NCBI RefSeq assembly: GCF_927798095.1
Contig: NZ_CAKMMF010000013.1
Coordinates: forward strand, 1 to 64,000
Source of the DNA: Paenibacillus plantiphilus
GTDB taxonomy: Bacteria > Bacillota > Bacilli > Paenibacillales > Paenibacillaceae
Direction: 5' to 3'
Length of the DNA stretch: 64,000 nt
The notes beneath the pieces were generated by a model. The model was not told where the DNA came from. It did not search any database and saw only the letters and a list, made by a program, of their open reading frames with translations. Numbering within the stretch: position 1 is the first letter of the stretch; each line of letters opens with the position of its first letter. The translations under genes were made by a program, and so were the position numbers. Below, piece after piece: positions 27,398 to 35,911 of the stretch.

Positions 27398-29417
27398 ATG
27401 CTGTCTGAGTATAAAGAGATTTTCCTGGAGGAGCTCGATGAGCAGCTGCAGCTTATGGACGAAGTCATTCTGCAACTGGAGCAGGAGGAAGAAACAGAGC
27501 GTGTGGTCCAAAGCTTGTTTCGCGCCGCCCACACCTTGAAAGGCTCTTCCGCTGCAATGGGTTATGAGGATATGAAGCAATTAACGCATGAGATGGAGCA
27601 TCTGCTTGATCAAGTAAGATGCCATACATTAGTTGTAACGGTTCCGCTAATCGATCTTCTCTTCAAATCGCTGGATTGTCTCAAGGAGCTGAAGAAGGAT
27701 ATCGTTCAGAGCGACGAGACCGTCACGGATATTTCGGCATGCGTGCAGGAGCTTCAGACCTTCGCCGCTTTATCTCATGCTGTCCAATTGAACGTCCCGC
27801 CGGCCTCGCCAGCACCCGATTGCGCTAACTATCCTGTGCTTAGTGTGGATACAACAATGAGAACACAAGAAGCCTGTGACAATGGTCTTGGAGTATATTG
27901 GATCAGCCTGAGACTGTCCAGCGAGTGTGTAATAAGAGGGGCGCGGCTCTATGTGATTCACTCCCATCTGGGCAGCTACGGAGAAGTTCTGTATTCCGAG
28001 CCGGACATGGAGATCCTTGCAGAGCAGGAGGATGTGCCGCTTGCTGTCAAATTTCTCTATGCCGGAAGTCAAGGCTTGCAGGAGCTGCAGGAGATGATTG
28101 CTTCATTAATGGATGTAGCAGAAGTCTCAGTGGAGCCTCTTCGAGTCGATACAGATACCATGATGGTCAATCAGGGAGCCGGGGTAGAAGAGAGAATGGT
28201 GAGCGAGGATCAGCCTGCGGTTAAGGGCTCCAAATCACCGACGATTCGCGTGAGCGTGGAACGACTGGATCATCTCATGAATCTGGTTGGCGAGCTTGTA
28301 ATTGACCACACCCGAATCCATCAAGTGGAACGGACGCAGAGAAGCCGTCTAACCGATGAATCGGTGAACGAGCTCGGTCAAATTTCCGATCATCTCTCAC
28401 GCATCATTGGTGATTTGCAGGAAAGCGTGATGAAAGCAAGGATGCTGCCGATCGAGCAGCTCTTCAACCGGTTTCCCCGCATGATTCGAGATCTGACCCG
28501 TGATCTGGGCAAGGAGCTTGAGCTTGTCATTGAAGGCAAGGATACGGAATTAGACAGAACATTAATTGAAGAGATCGCAGATCCGCTAATCCATTTGATT
28601 CGCAATGCGATCGATCACGGCATCGAGAAGCCTGAGCAGCGGCTGAAGGCTGGCAAAGCCAGCAAAGGAACGCTGCAAATAAGAGCAGCACATGAGGATA
28701 ATCAAGTCGTTATCTATGTAGAAGACGATGGAGCAGGCATCGATCCGGCAAGAATGAGAAGGTCGGCATTGGAGAAAGGCATCCTTGCATCTGAAGAAGC
28801 AGAATTAATCAGCGATCGGGAAGCGATTGAGCTGATCTTCCGGCCTGGCTTCTCGACCGCAAGCATCATAAGCGATGTATCTGGGCGCGGTGTAGGAATG
28901 GACATCGTCAGAAGCCATATTGAGAAGCTGAACGGTCTGATAGACATCGACACTGTGCAAGGGCAAGGGACCCGCTTCAGAATCAGGCTTCCGTTGACGC
29001 TTGCGATTATTATCGGCTTGCTGGTGAAGCTGCAGGAACAGACCTTTATTATCCCTATGAGCAATATTGCCGAAATCGTCCGAATCCCGTACCAAGAGAT
29101 ACAGACTGTTCGGGGGCAATCCGTCATTTTATTGCGGAGCCAGGTGATCCCGATCATCTGGCTGCATGACCATTTCAACATTCCCAGATCCCAGCAGGCA
29201 AAGAGCCATATTCAGCTTGTAATCGTCGGTTCTGCGGAGAAAAGATTGGCGCTGGCGGTAGATGCGCTTATAGGCAATCAGGAGATTGTCATTAAGACAT
29301 TGGGCTCCTATGTAGGCAAAGTAGATGGCATAGCGGGTTACTATTCTAGGCGACGGGAAAGTGGCTTTGATCCTGGAGGTGTCGGGAATTATCAATCAAG
29401 TTGGCCGGAGGTCGTAA
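27398..29417 (+). CDS. cheA: Chemotaxis histidine kinase CheA, 3' end frameshifted into cheR
   Basis: Domains in order: HPt with phospho-acceptor His (RAAHTLKGSSAAMG), a variable P2-like region, the dimerisation helix pair (VERLDHLMNLVGELVIDHTR), HATPase (HLIRNAIDHGIEKPEQR, GRGVGMDIVRSHIEKLNG) and the CheW-like P5 domain. In the frame that continues from the start, P5 breaks after KVDGIAG. The +1 frame from 29340 then reads TILGDGKVALILEVSGIINQ and VGRRS, an excellent family C-terminus, ending at TAA 29415-29417. So about two bases are missing (or one extra) near 29338. As printed, the kinase frame runs on into cheR, giving a 942-codon fused frame. The start is ATG 27398 (AGGAG upstream) or GTG 27386. 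The remaining catalytic domains look intact. Confidence 0.85.
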
Positions 29418-30214
29418 TGATGAGCAGCCCCATGGCAATGGATCAGGATTTCAATCAGTTCATCTTACTGTTCAAGCGGAAAACAGGGATAGATCTCGCT
29501 TTATATAAAGAAAACCAAATGAAACGCAGATTATTCAGCTTGAAGGATAGAAGAGGCTTCAGCACGTTTATTGATTTCTATCATGCGCTGGATAAGAATG
29601 CGGGGCTGCTGGATGAGCTGCTGGAGCATATGACGATTAATGTGTCGGAATTTTATCGGAATGCGCAGCGTTGGGAAGTGCTGGAGAAGCGAATTCTTCC
29701 CGACATTCTGCTGAGAAACAGGAGATTGAAATGCTGGAGCGCCGCCTGCTCGACAGGCGAGGAGCCATACAGCTTGGTGCTGCTGCTCTCCGGGCATCTG
29801 GATCTGAAGGAAATTAGCGTGCTTGCAACCGATATCGATCAAAGTGTAATTGAGAAGGCGAAGGAAGGCTGCTATTCAGCAGATGCTGTCAAGGAAGTGC
29901 CCACGCCGTATCTCAACAAATATTTCAAAAAGGCTCATAACGGTCGATATACGATTGCCGGAGAGATTAGAAGCTGCGTTCGATTCAAGCGGCATAATTT
30001 GCTGGCAGACACTTATGAGAAGAATCTCGATCTGATTATTTGCCGGAATGTCCTGATCTACTTTACGGATGAAGCGAAGGAGGGCTTGTTTGAGAAATTT
30101 AGCCAGTCGCTGAAAAAGGGCGGTTATTTGTTCATTGGAGGCAGCGAGCAAATCTTCCAACCGCAGAGATACGATCTGGAGCCAATAGACACTTTTTTCT
30201 ATAGAAAAAGGTAG
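29417..30214 (+). CDS. cheR: Chemotaxis protein methyltransferase CheR
   Basis: About 265 residues. The N-terminal helical part (FNQFILLFKRKTGIDLALYK, ELLEHMTINVSEFYRNAQRW) is followed by an SAM-binding methyltransferase domain with WSAACSTGEEPYSLVLLL, ATDIDQSVIEKAKEG, DLIICRNVLIYF and GGYLFIGGSEQIF. CheR methylates receptor glutamates for adaptation. Its own signals are intact: GGAGG at 29407-29411 and ATG at 29417 (or 29420), overlapping the original cheA stop as TAATG. It can therefore be made separately even though it is also in frame with the shifted cheA. Confidence 0.9.
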   Translation: MMSSPMAMDQDFNQFILLFKRKTGIDLALYKENQMKRRLFSLKDRRGFSTFIDFYHALDKNAGLLDELLEHMTINVSEFYRNAQRWEVLEKRILPDILLRNRRLKCWSAACSTGEEPYSLVLLLSGHLDLKEISVLATDIDQSVIEKAKEGCYSADAVKEVPTPYLNKYFKKAHNGRYTIAGEIRSCVRFKRHNLLADTYEKNLDLIICRNVLIYFTDEAKEGLFEKFSQSLKKGGYLFIGGSEQIFQPQRYDLEPIDTFFYRKR

Positions 30215-30227
30215 AGGAAGTGATGCT

Positions 30228-31304
30228 GTGATGAAAATAAAGGTGCTCGTCGTGGACGATTCGATGTTTATGCGCAAGCTGATCACACGTCTGATTGAAG
30301 AAGACGCTGCATTGCAGGTAATAGGAACGGCGCGCAATGGCATGGAGGCTGTGAGCTTGGTCAAGGAGCTCAAGCCGGATGTTGTCACCTTAGACATTGA
30401 AATGCCGGAAATGGACGGGCTGGCAGCTCTGGAGAAAATAATGGCAATGCGTCCGACTCCTGTTCTTATGCTGAGCTCGCTGACACAGGAAGGGGCGCAT
30501 GCCACGATTACAGCTCTGCAGCACGGAGCCGTTGATTTCATCTCTAAGCCGTCGGGCTCGATTTCAACCGATTTGTTCAAGGTAAAGGAGGAGCTTCTGT
30601 CCAAGATCAAGCTGGCTGCGAAGGTTCCGGCAAGAGCCCTTGTATCAGGCAATACAATCGCTCCCAAAGCATCGCTGGTGCAGAAGAAAAACATCGCAGT
30701 ATCTTTGCAGGGAAAGGAATTCGAGCAGATTGTGGCCATAGGAACTTCCACGGGAGGTCCGAAGGCTCTGGAGACTGTTCTTACTGCCTTGCCGGAGAGC
30801 TTTCCCTATCCCTTGCTGCTGGTCCAGCATATGCCGCCCAAGTTTACGGCATCATTAGCGGCAAGATTGAACAGCATCTCCAGTATTCGAGTAGTGGAAG
30901 CATCGGATAACGAGCTCATAATCGGAGGAACAGCCTATATTGCGCCCGGCAATTATCATATGGCGGCAGTCCAGAGGAACGGGGAATTCAGAATTCAGCT
31001 GCATCAATCACCCCCAAGGAATAGCCATAGACCTTCAGCTGATGTGCTGTTTGAATCTGTAGCGCAATTGAAACACCTCAAAAAACACTACATCCTCATG
31101 ACCGGGATGGGGAGCGACGGAGCGCAGGGCATGTTGGCAGCCAAACAAGCAGGAGCGCGATCCACGATCGCTGAAGCCAAGGAATCCTGTGTCGTTTACG
31201 GGATGCCAAGATCAGCGATTGAGCTGAATTGTGTGGACTATATCGTTCCCTTGCACCTGATTGCGTCCAAAATATTAGAGGTTACAGCGCTCGCAAAACG
31301 TTAA
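30228..31304 (+). CDS. cheB: Chemotaxis glutamate methylesterase/deamidase CheB
   Basis: 358 residues: a receiver domain with Asp10/Asp11, phospho-acceptor Asp56 (LDIEMPEMDG) and Lys in FISKPSG, a linker, then a CheB esterase domain with Ser in GTSTGGPKAL, His in LVQHMPPKF and Asp in GMGSDGAQGM. It removes receptor methyl groups, antagonising CheR. The start is GTG 30228 or ATG 30231, both after AGAGGAAG. It is the last gene of the chemosensory operon; no cheY, cheC, cheD or flagellar gene accompanies it in the window. Confidence 0.94.
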   Translation: MMKIKVLVVDDSMFMRKLITRLIEEDAALQVIGTARNGMEAVSLVKELKPDVVTLDIEMPEMDGLAALEKIMAMRPTPVLMLSSLTQEGAHATITALQHGAVDFISKPSGSISTDLFKVKEELLSKIKLAAKVPARALVSGNTIAPKASLVQKKNIAVSLQGKEFEQIVAIGTSTGGPKALETVLTALPESFPYPLLLVQHMPPKFTASLAARLNSISSIRVVEASDNELIIGGTAYIAPGNYHMAAVQRNGEFRIQLHQSPPRNSHRPSADVLFESVAQLKHLKKHYILMTGMGSDGAQGMLAAKQAGARSTIAEAKESCVVYGMPRSAIELNCVDYIVPLHLIASKILEVTALAKR

Positions 31305-31338
31305 CCTGCATGCTCAGTTGTGAGGCATGAATGCTCGA

Positions 31339-31485
31339 CAGTATGGCATGACTGCTCGGCAGTATGGCATGACTGCTCGACAGAATGGTGTGACTGATCG
31401 CTAGTATGGCATATGTGCTTTATAGTATGGCGTTATTGATCGACAATTTGGCGTGCATCACGATAATATTGTCTGGCTGCTCGAT
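31339..31485 (+). repeat. 21-bp degenerating tandem repeat downstream of cheB
   Basis: Seven consecutive 21-base units. The first two (31339-31359, 31360-31380) are near-identical copies of CAGTATGGCATGACTGCTCG plus one base, and units 3-7 drift progressively; a partial copy lies just upstream at 31322. It contains no terminator-like hairpin and no good frame. Confidence 0.85.
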
Positions 31486-31566
31486 AATTTTGTGCGTGGA
31501 GTTTTATGGTAGTCATCTCTAGCATATGCTACAATCGAGACAAAATATTATTGGGGTGATCATTCG

Positions 31567-32307
31567 TTGATAGGTCGCAGCGGCAATCCAACGTTAAGAG
31601 AAAATACGTTTAGAAATGCAGGGAATTATCCCTTCCAGGATGCAATGACGATTAATGGAACGGTGAACAAAACCTTCATTATGCTGGCATTGCTGATGGG
31701 AGGCGCATTTTCCGCCTGGTCGATGTACAATAATGGACAGAATGTGGTTCCTTATGCCATTGGCGGTGCGATCCTCGGATTCATTCTGGCATTGATTATC
31801 AGCTTCGTGCCTAAGGTTTCTCCATACTTGGTTCCGGTGTATGCCATTTGCGAGGGGCTTTTCCTTGGTGCGCTGTCTGCCAATTATGAATCGCTTTATG
31901 AAGGAATTACATTGCAGGCTGCGCTAATTACGATAGGTGTATTCATCGCGCTGCTATTGGCTTACAAAACAAGGCTCATAAGAGCGACGGAAAACTTCAA
32001 GCTAGGAGTATTCGCAGCTACGGGCGGGGTCGCGCTTGTTTATCTGCTGAGCTTTGTACTGAGAATGTTTGGCGTTCAGGTTCCGTTCCTCCACGACAAC
32101 AGCTTGATTGGCATCGGGATTTCAATCGTCATCATAATAATCGCAGCGTTGAATCTCGTTCTGGATTTCGATTTCATTGAGACAGGCGCGCAGCAGGGTG
32201 CTCCGAAATATATGGAGTGGTACGGCGCATTCGGTCTTATGGTCACACTGGTATGGCTATATATCGAGATATTGCGGCTTCTATCCAAGCTTCGCAGTCG
32301 AAACTAG
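31567..32307 (+). CDS. Bax inhibitor-1/YccA-like membrane protein
   Basis: 246 residues with seven TM helices after a short cytoplasmic N-terminus (SGNPTLRENTFRNA, a YccA-like signature). Conserved family features include VYAICEGLFLGALSANYES and the C-terminal DFDFIETGAQQGAPKYMEWY helix region with acidic residues expected in the pore. Bacterial members are pH-sensitive calcium leak channels or protease-associated factors; which applies here is unknown. TTG start after GGGGTGAT. Confidence 0.88.
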   Translation: MIGRSGNPTLRENTFRNAGNYPFQDAMTINGTVNKTFIMLALLMGGAFSAWSMYNNGQNVVPYAIGGAILGFILALIISFVPKVSPYLVPVYAICEGLFLGALSANYESLYEGITLQAALITIGVFIALLLAYKTRLIRATENFKLGVFAATGGVALVYLLSFVLRMFGVQVPFLHDNSLIGIGISIVIIIIAALNLVLDFDFIETGAQQGAPKYMEWYGAFGLMVTLVWLYIEILRLLSKLRSRN

Positions 32308-32335
32308 CCGCTGCCAGCGCTGGAATTATAGGAAG

Positions 32336-32385
32336 CAAGCACAAGGCCATCCTCTTATGGGGATGGCCTTGCTGCTTGTTAATTT
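32336..32385 (+). terminator. Terminator of the Bax-inhibitor-like gene
   Basis: A 17-bp stem (CAAGCACAAGGCCATCC with its complement, one bulged base) around a TCTTATG loop, followed by TTAATTTC. Confidence 0.82.
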
Positions 32386-32460
32386 CAATCCTTTAAGGGC
32401 AACCTATATCTGCTTCAATTCACAAGAAGAGGATACATTGGATGCTAAGGAGGGTAGCAA

Positions 32461-32613
32461 ATGGCGCGCAACAAACACAAAAACCGATCCATTCAAGCAG
32501 ATTCAGTAGCGATGCAGGAACGGTCAAGACAAGCGGAGAATAATGTGGCGGCTTCCACTGATGATAACCGCAATCAGAAGGGCCACGTCCCCAATAGTCC
32601 ATCTACGGGTTAA
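32461..32613 (+). CDS. Small hydrophilic protein (50 aa), possibly spore-associated
   Basis: A strong AAGGAGGG site lies seven bases before the ATG. The 50 residues are rich in Asn, Gln, Ser, Lys and Arg (MARNKHKNRSIQADSVAMQE at the start, KGHVPNSPSTG at the end), with no TM segment and no cysteine. Composition and size recall minor small acid-soluble spore proteins of the SspN/SspP kind, but I cannot match a family, so this is a suggestion only. Confidence 0.6.
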   Translation: MARNKHKNRSIQADSVAMQERSRQAENNVAASTDDNRNQKGHVPNSPSTG

Positions 32614-32960
32614 TCGGCTAATCGTGGAACAAGAGGTGTAGTAAGAGGTGTAGTAAGAGGGTTCGAGAAGTTCGAGAAGAGCAATGGGGGGCTGTCCCCA
32701 TGCAGATTTTATCATGAGGGACAGCATCTTCAAAGTTACAGCTGATGTACTCACTCCTCCTTCGAACAGCATTCATCTCTGCGTAATTACAGGTGGTGAG
32801 GAAGTCCATCGGACCGTTCATGAACCATTTATGTGACAGCACTCCTCACCTTTTAGAAAATAGGATGAAGAGTAACTCAAACACGATTTTATCTTACGCC
32901 ACCTGTTGACTGCTCTCATGGTTGCTCTCTTATTGATCCTAATTCCCCCTTACGCCTCAG

Positions 32961-33443
32961 CAAACTAATCGCGCTTGCTTGCTGTAAGACGGCAAAAACC
33001 GCGCTATTACTCCTGATTTGCCTTGTCAGGCGCACCCAGTACGCACCCAGTACGCACCCAGTACGCACCCAGTACGCACCCAGTACGGCTGTAAAGCGGA
33101 AAAACACGCTTACAGCGCAACAAACTAATTCCACGCTCGCTGTAAGACGGTAAAACCGCGCTATTGCTGCTGATTCGCCTTGTCAGGCACACCTAGCGCG
33201 GCTGTAAAGCGGAAAAACACGCTTACAGAGCAACAAACTAATTCCACGCTCGCTGTAAGACGATAAAACCGCGCTATTGCTCCGGATTTGCCTTGTCAGG
33301 CACACCTAGCGCGGCTGTAAAGCGGAAAAACACGCTTACAGAGCGACAAACTAATTCCACGCTCGCTGTAAGACGATAAAACCGTGCTATTGCTCCTGAT
33401 CCGCCTTTTCAGTTGCATCCAGCGCGGCTATAAAGCGGGAAAC
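32961..33443. repeat. 113-bp tandem repeat with two hairpins per unit (locus A)
   Basis: Units begin with CAAACTAAT at 32961, 33121, 33234 and 33347 (the last is partial and decayed). Spacing is 113 bp except in the first unit, which is enlarged to 160 bp by an 11-bp array. Each unit has a CTGTAAGACG-type element and, 62 bp later, a 27-base hairpin pairing CTGTAA(A)GCG with CGCTTACAG around GAAAAACA (33089-33115, 33202-33228, 33315-33341). The same architecture recurs at 59426-59616. Confidence 0.9.
33031..33085. repeat. 11-bp tandem repeat (five copies) nested in the first 113-bp unit
   Basis: CGCACCCAGTA occurs five times head to tail at 33031, 33042, 33053, 33064 and 33075. The other 113-bp units have a single related CACACCTAGCG segment at this point, so this is a local slippage expansion. 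Confidence 0.93.
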
Positions 33444-33686
33444 AGAGAAATTCCCGCCGACAGCGACATGTTGAGTCGATGGACTGCTTACAGATCAATA
33501 AGACGGCTCGGGATGCCGACTCTCGGTAGAAAAGAGGAATTTCTACTGAATGTACCGATATTGTTGAGTATGAATGAACGCTGAATGACGCGCATCATAG
33601 AGTGAGTTGGATGTTGCAACGCCACACCGCTCGCGAATGAGCGGCGCAGGGTGCGGATATGCCTGTGATTGTAGCTGTAGCAGAGC

Positions 33687-34814
33687 TTATTTTATCGGAC
33701 CAATGGAGTTAATAGTGAATTCGACGGTAACGTGAAACGAAGCATCAGCTATTGCATCCGTCCAATGGTCCTGCACTTTTTTATATTGTTGATATTGGTA
33801 AGCTCGTGCATTCAGGCCAAATCCGACAGGGTCGATTTTGTGGCTTTGGAATTTCTTGAGCATGGCTTCAGTTTGCAATTTCACTTGCTCGGCTATGATT
33901 GGCTCCAATTTTTTGTAGTCCTGCTGTATTGTAAGGGGAAACAGGATTTCTGTTAAGGCAGCCGCTATTTTGAGCTTAATATCGAACTGGAAGCGGGAGC
34001 GCTTATACGAAGTTTTAATTTTCGTTGCTAATTTTTGAGCTGTGAAGCTGATCATATCGGTATGGAATGGGCCAGTCTGAGGCTTGCCCGGTATAGCATA
34101 GGACAGGCTGACACCTGACCTGGCATTGTTCTGAAGAATATTAAGCAGTATGGATTCCTGATATCCGAGAGAAGCAGCGAATTTCCCGCCTTTATGAAGC
34201 AGTGTCGTTCCTGTTACTAGAACGCTGTTATCCTTTACTTTCACTTGGGAGATGCTGGGTGTCATTCCTTTCTCATAATATTGCCTGCGAAGCTCTTGCG
34301 CGGTTGTGCTGACAGTTTCTGAGGAACCGCTTGATGTATTAATCATCCCACGGAGCAGGATCGGCAGCATCGGCTGATCAGGAGGATTCAGCAGCATGAT
34401 TTCCGAGACAGACCCCTCTACGGCGATTACACGATCCGTCACTGTATTCCTCGCATCACGAAATATAATATCCAGCATCGTAATCCAGTCCTCATGCTGC
34501 AGTATTCGCTTGCCGACCAATAGCACCTGATAATTTCTTCCCTGGGCGGAGCCGGGAGATTGAGCATTCTGCAGCGCTCTCGACTGACGGAGTGTTCGTG
34601 CAGTTCCGCTTATTTCTAGGCTCTTCTTTTTAATATTTTTACTGAATATTGGGGTTGAAGTGTAGAACTCGAATTGATTATCCTCATTAAGATCCAAGCC
34701 AATAGCAAGAGGAGTAGAGGCATCCTCAAGGTTCAATTGATCCTGGCAGCTAGTAGTCGTGGTTAGACAGACAAGGACAACAATTGTCAGTGCTGACAGC
34801 AGTCTCTGTTTCAT
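33687..34814 (-). CDS. Spore germination lipoprotein, Ger(x)C family
   Basis: 375 residues. The lipoprotein signal is VVLVCLTTTTSC followed by QDQLNLED, giving an acylated Cys as in GerAC/GerKC (consensus C.d...l). The remainder matches the Ger(x)C pattern (PLAIGLDLNED, GRNYQVLLVGKRIL, FRDARNTVTDRVIAV, GTTLLHKGGKFAASL). The C subunit anchors in the spore inner membrane and is needed for assembly or function of GerA-type nutrient receptors. It starts one base inside the permease gene's stop (TGATGA) with AAGGAG upstream and is last in a three-gene operon. Confidence 0.93.
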   Translation of the reverse strand: MKQRLLSALTIVVLVCLTTTTSCQDQLNLEDASTPLAIGLDLNEDNQFEFYTSTPIFSKNIKKKSLEISGTARTLRQSRALQNAQSPGSAQGRNYQVLLVGKRILQHEDWITMLDIIFRDARNTVTDRVIAVEGSVSEIMLLNPPDQPMLPILLRGMINTSSGSSETVSTTAQELRRQYYEKGMTPSISQVKVKDNSVLVTGTTLLHKGGKFAASLGYQESILLNILQNNARSGVSLSYAIPGKPQTGPFHTDMISFTAQKLATKIKTSYKRSRFQFDIKLKIAAALTEILFPLTIQQDYKKLEPIIAEQVKLQTEAMLKKFQSHKIDPVGFGLNARAYQYQQYKKVQDHWTDAIADASFHVTVEFTINSIGPIK

Positions 34815-35911
34815 CAGCAGTTTCTCCTTCGCAATCGGTTATACAGCACGATGAAGGAAAGCAGGATTAACGGGAATATGTATTCTACACTCAAGCCAAA
34901 GCCGATTAGTATTTTCTCCATCATTAAGTTCTGATACAAGGTCGGTGTATAGAAATAGGTGGCTAGAGCAATGAGGATGCAAAGAATCTGCAGCTGGCCG
35001 CGAATATCTTTTCTTGCGAACAACCAGCTTGAGCAAAAGGTGGCCAGATACATGGTTGGTATCCACACCAGAGAGAAGATTGTTAAGTAGAAAGCGATGA
35101 AAGGGACCTCAATCCGTTCGATGAATCTGAATTCAATCGATTTCAATACACTGATGACGGGATTGTTATACTCCGCGATCTCATCCGGGCTGTAATAGAC
35201 AAGGCAGATGAGGGTCATAAACAAATAGGTAAGCATTGTCAGTGAGCTGGAGGCTATAACAGCCGCCGTCGCCTTTTCCTTATGCTTTAAGTAAGGATAA
35301 AGGACGAACGTAGCCGCCATCCCTAGCGTTGGATAGATCATCTCCTTGGCTCCTGTCAATATCGGCTGCCAGCCATCCTTCACAACAGGAAGCAGATGAA
35401 TGAAGTGTGCTTGCTTCAGCGGCAGCAGGTAGACAAGCGGAATCCACAACGAGAGGTAGACAATAAGCTCGCAGTATCTGCCCACGATGCGAGGGCCATG
35501 ACGGGCGATCATATAAGTGGGCAGAAGGAGCAGAACCGTAATCACATAAGCCGGTGTATTTGGCAGCAGCCATGTCTTTGTAATAAGCACTGATTTGGTA
35601 AGTCCATCGTAGAGAAGGACGCAGAAGTAGAGCGTGAGCAGGAGAGCAATGGTTTTGCCCGCCCATACTCCCAGCACCTCGGCTGCCCAATCAGGTAAAC
35701 TGCCGCGGGGACTATTCTTCATAATTTGAACAATGATTAGACTTGCTAACATACTGACTAACCACCAGACTAGGATGGAAATCCAACCATCTGTTCCAGC
35801 TGTTTCGGCTAGCTTTCTGGGCAGCGACAGAACAGCGACTCCGACCTGAACGCCAGTTAGGAGAAAGATATATTGAAGTGAAGTAATTTCATGCCCGGGA
35901 TGAACCTTCAT
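34814..35911 (-). CDS. Spore germination permease, GerB (GerAB) family
   Basis: 365 residues with about ten TM helices of the APC-related endospore germination permease family (ITSLQYIFLLTGVQVGVAVL, LPDWAAEVLGVWAGKTIALL, PVISVLKSIEFRFIERIEVP). The B subunit is the presumed germinant-binding or transport subunit of the receptor. It starts after GGGGGAGGAGGA and overlaps the A-subunit stop by four bases (ATGA), indicating translational coupling. Confidence 0.94.
   Translation of the reverse strand: MKVHPGHEITSLQYIFLLTGVQVGVAVLSLPRKLAETAGTDGWISILVWWLVSMLASLIIVQIMKNSPRGSLPDWAAEVLGVWAGKTIALLLTLYFCVLLYDGLTKSVLITKTWLLPNTPAYVITVLLLLPTYMIARHGPRIVGRYCELIVYLSLWIPLVYLLPLKQAHFIHLLPVVKDGWQPILTGAKEMIYPTLGMAATFVLYPYLKHKEKATAAVIASSSLTMLTYLFMTLICLVYYSPDEIAEYNNPVISVLKSIEFRFIERIEVPFIAFYLTIFSLVWIPTMYLATFCSSWLFARKDIRGQLQILCILIALATYFYTPTLYQNLMMEKILIGFGLSVEYIFPLILLSFIVLYNRLRRRNC

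Larger units (their letters stand above)
32614..33686. other. 1.07-kb gap filled with short and long tandem repeats
   Basis: No credible gene. From the left: imperfect duplications (AAGAGGTGTAGT twice, GTTCGAGAA twice, about 32630-32680), an unremarkable stretch with a possible minus-strand frame I do not trust, then the 113-bp two-hairpin repeat array (32961-33443), then about 240 bp of plain sequence before the germination operon's 3' end. Confidence 0.7.

Noticed and set aside
27386-30214. A genuine evolved CheA-CheR fusion protein
   Set aside because: The correct CheA C-terminus, its stop codon and an independent CheR ribosome site and start are all present in the neighbouring frame, so the fusion is explained by a small indel.
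32618-32842. 74-residue minus-strand ORF with an AAGGTGAGGA upstream
   Set aside because: The sequence has no family resemblance, ends in a Leu/His run made by short DNA duplications, and is not supported by context.
32961-33443. CRISPR array
   Set aside because: The long units repeat in full, including the parts that would be spacers, and there are no cas genes; the 11-bp repeats have no spacers.
33384-33584. 66-residue plus-strand ORF at the end of repeat locus A
   Set aside because: It starts inside the decayed repeat unit, lacks a ribosome site and shows no family features.
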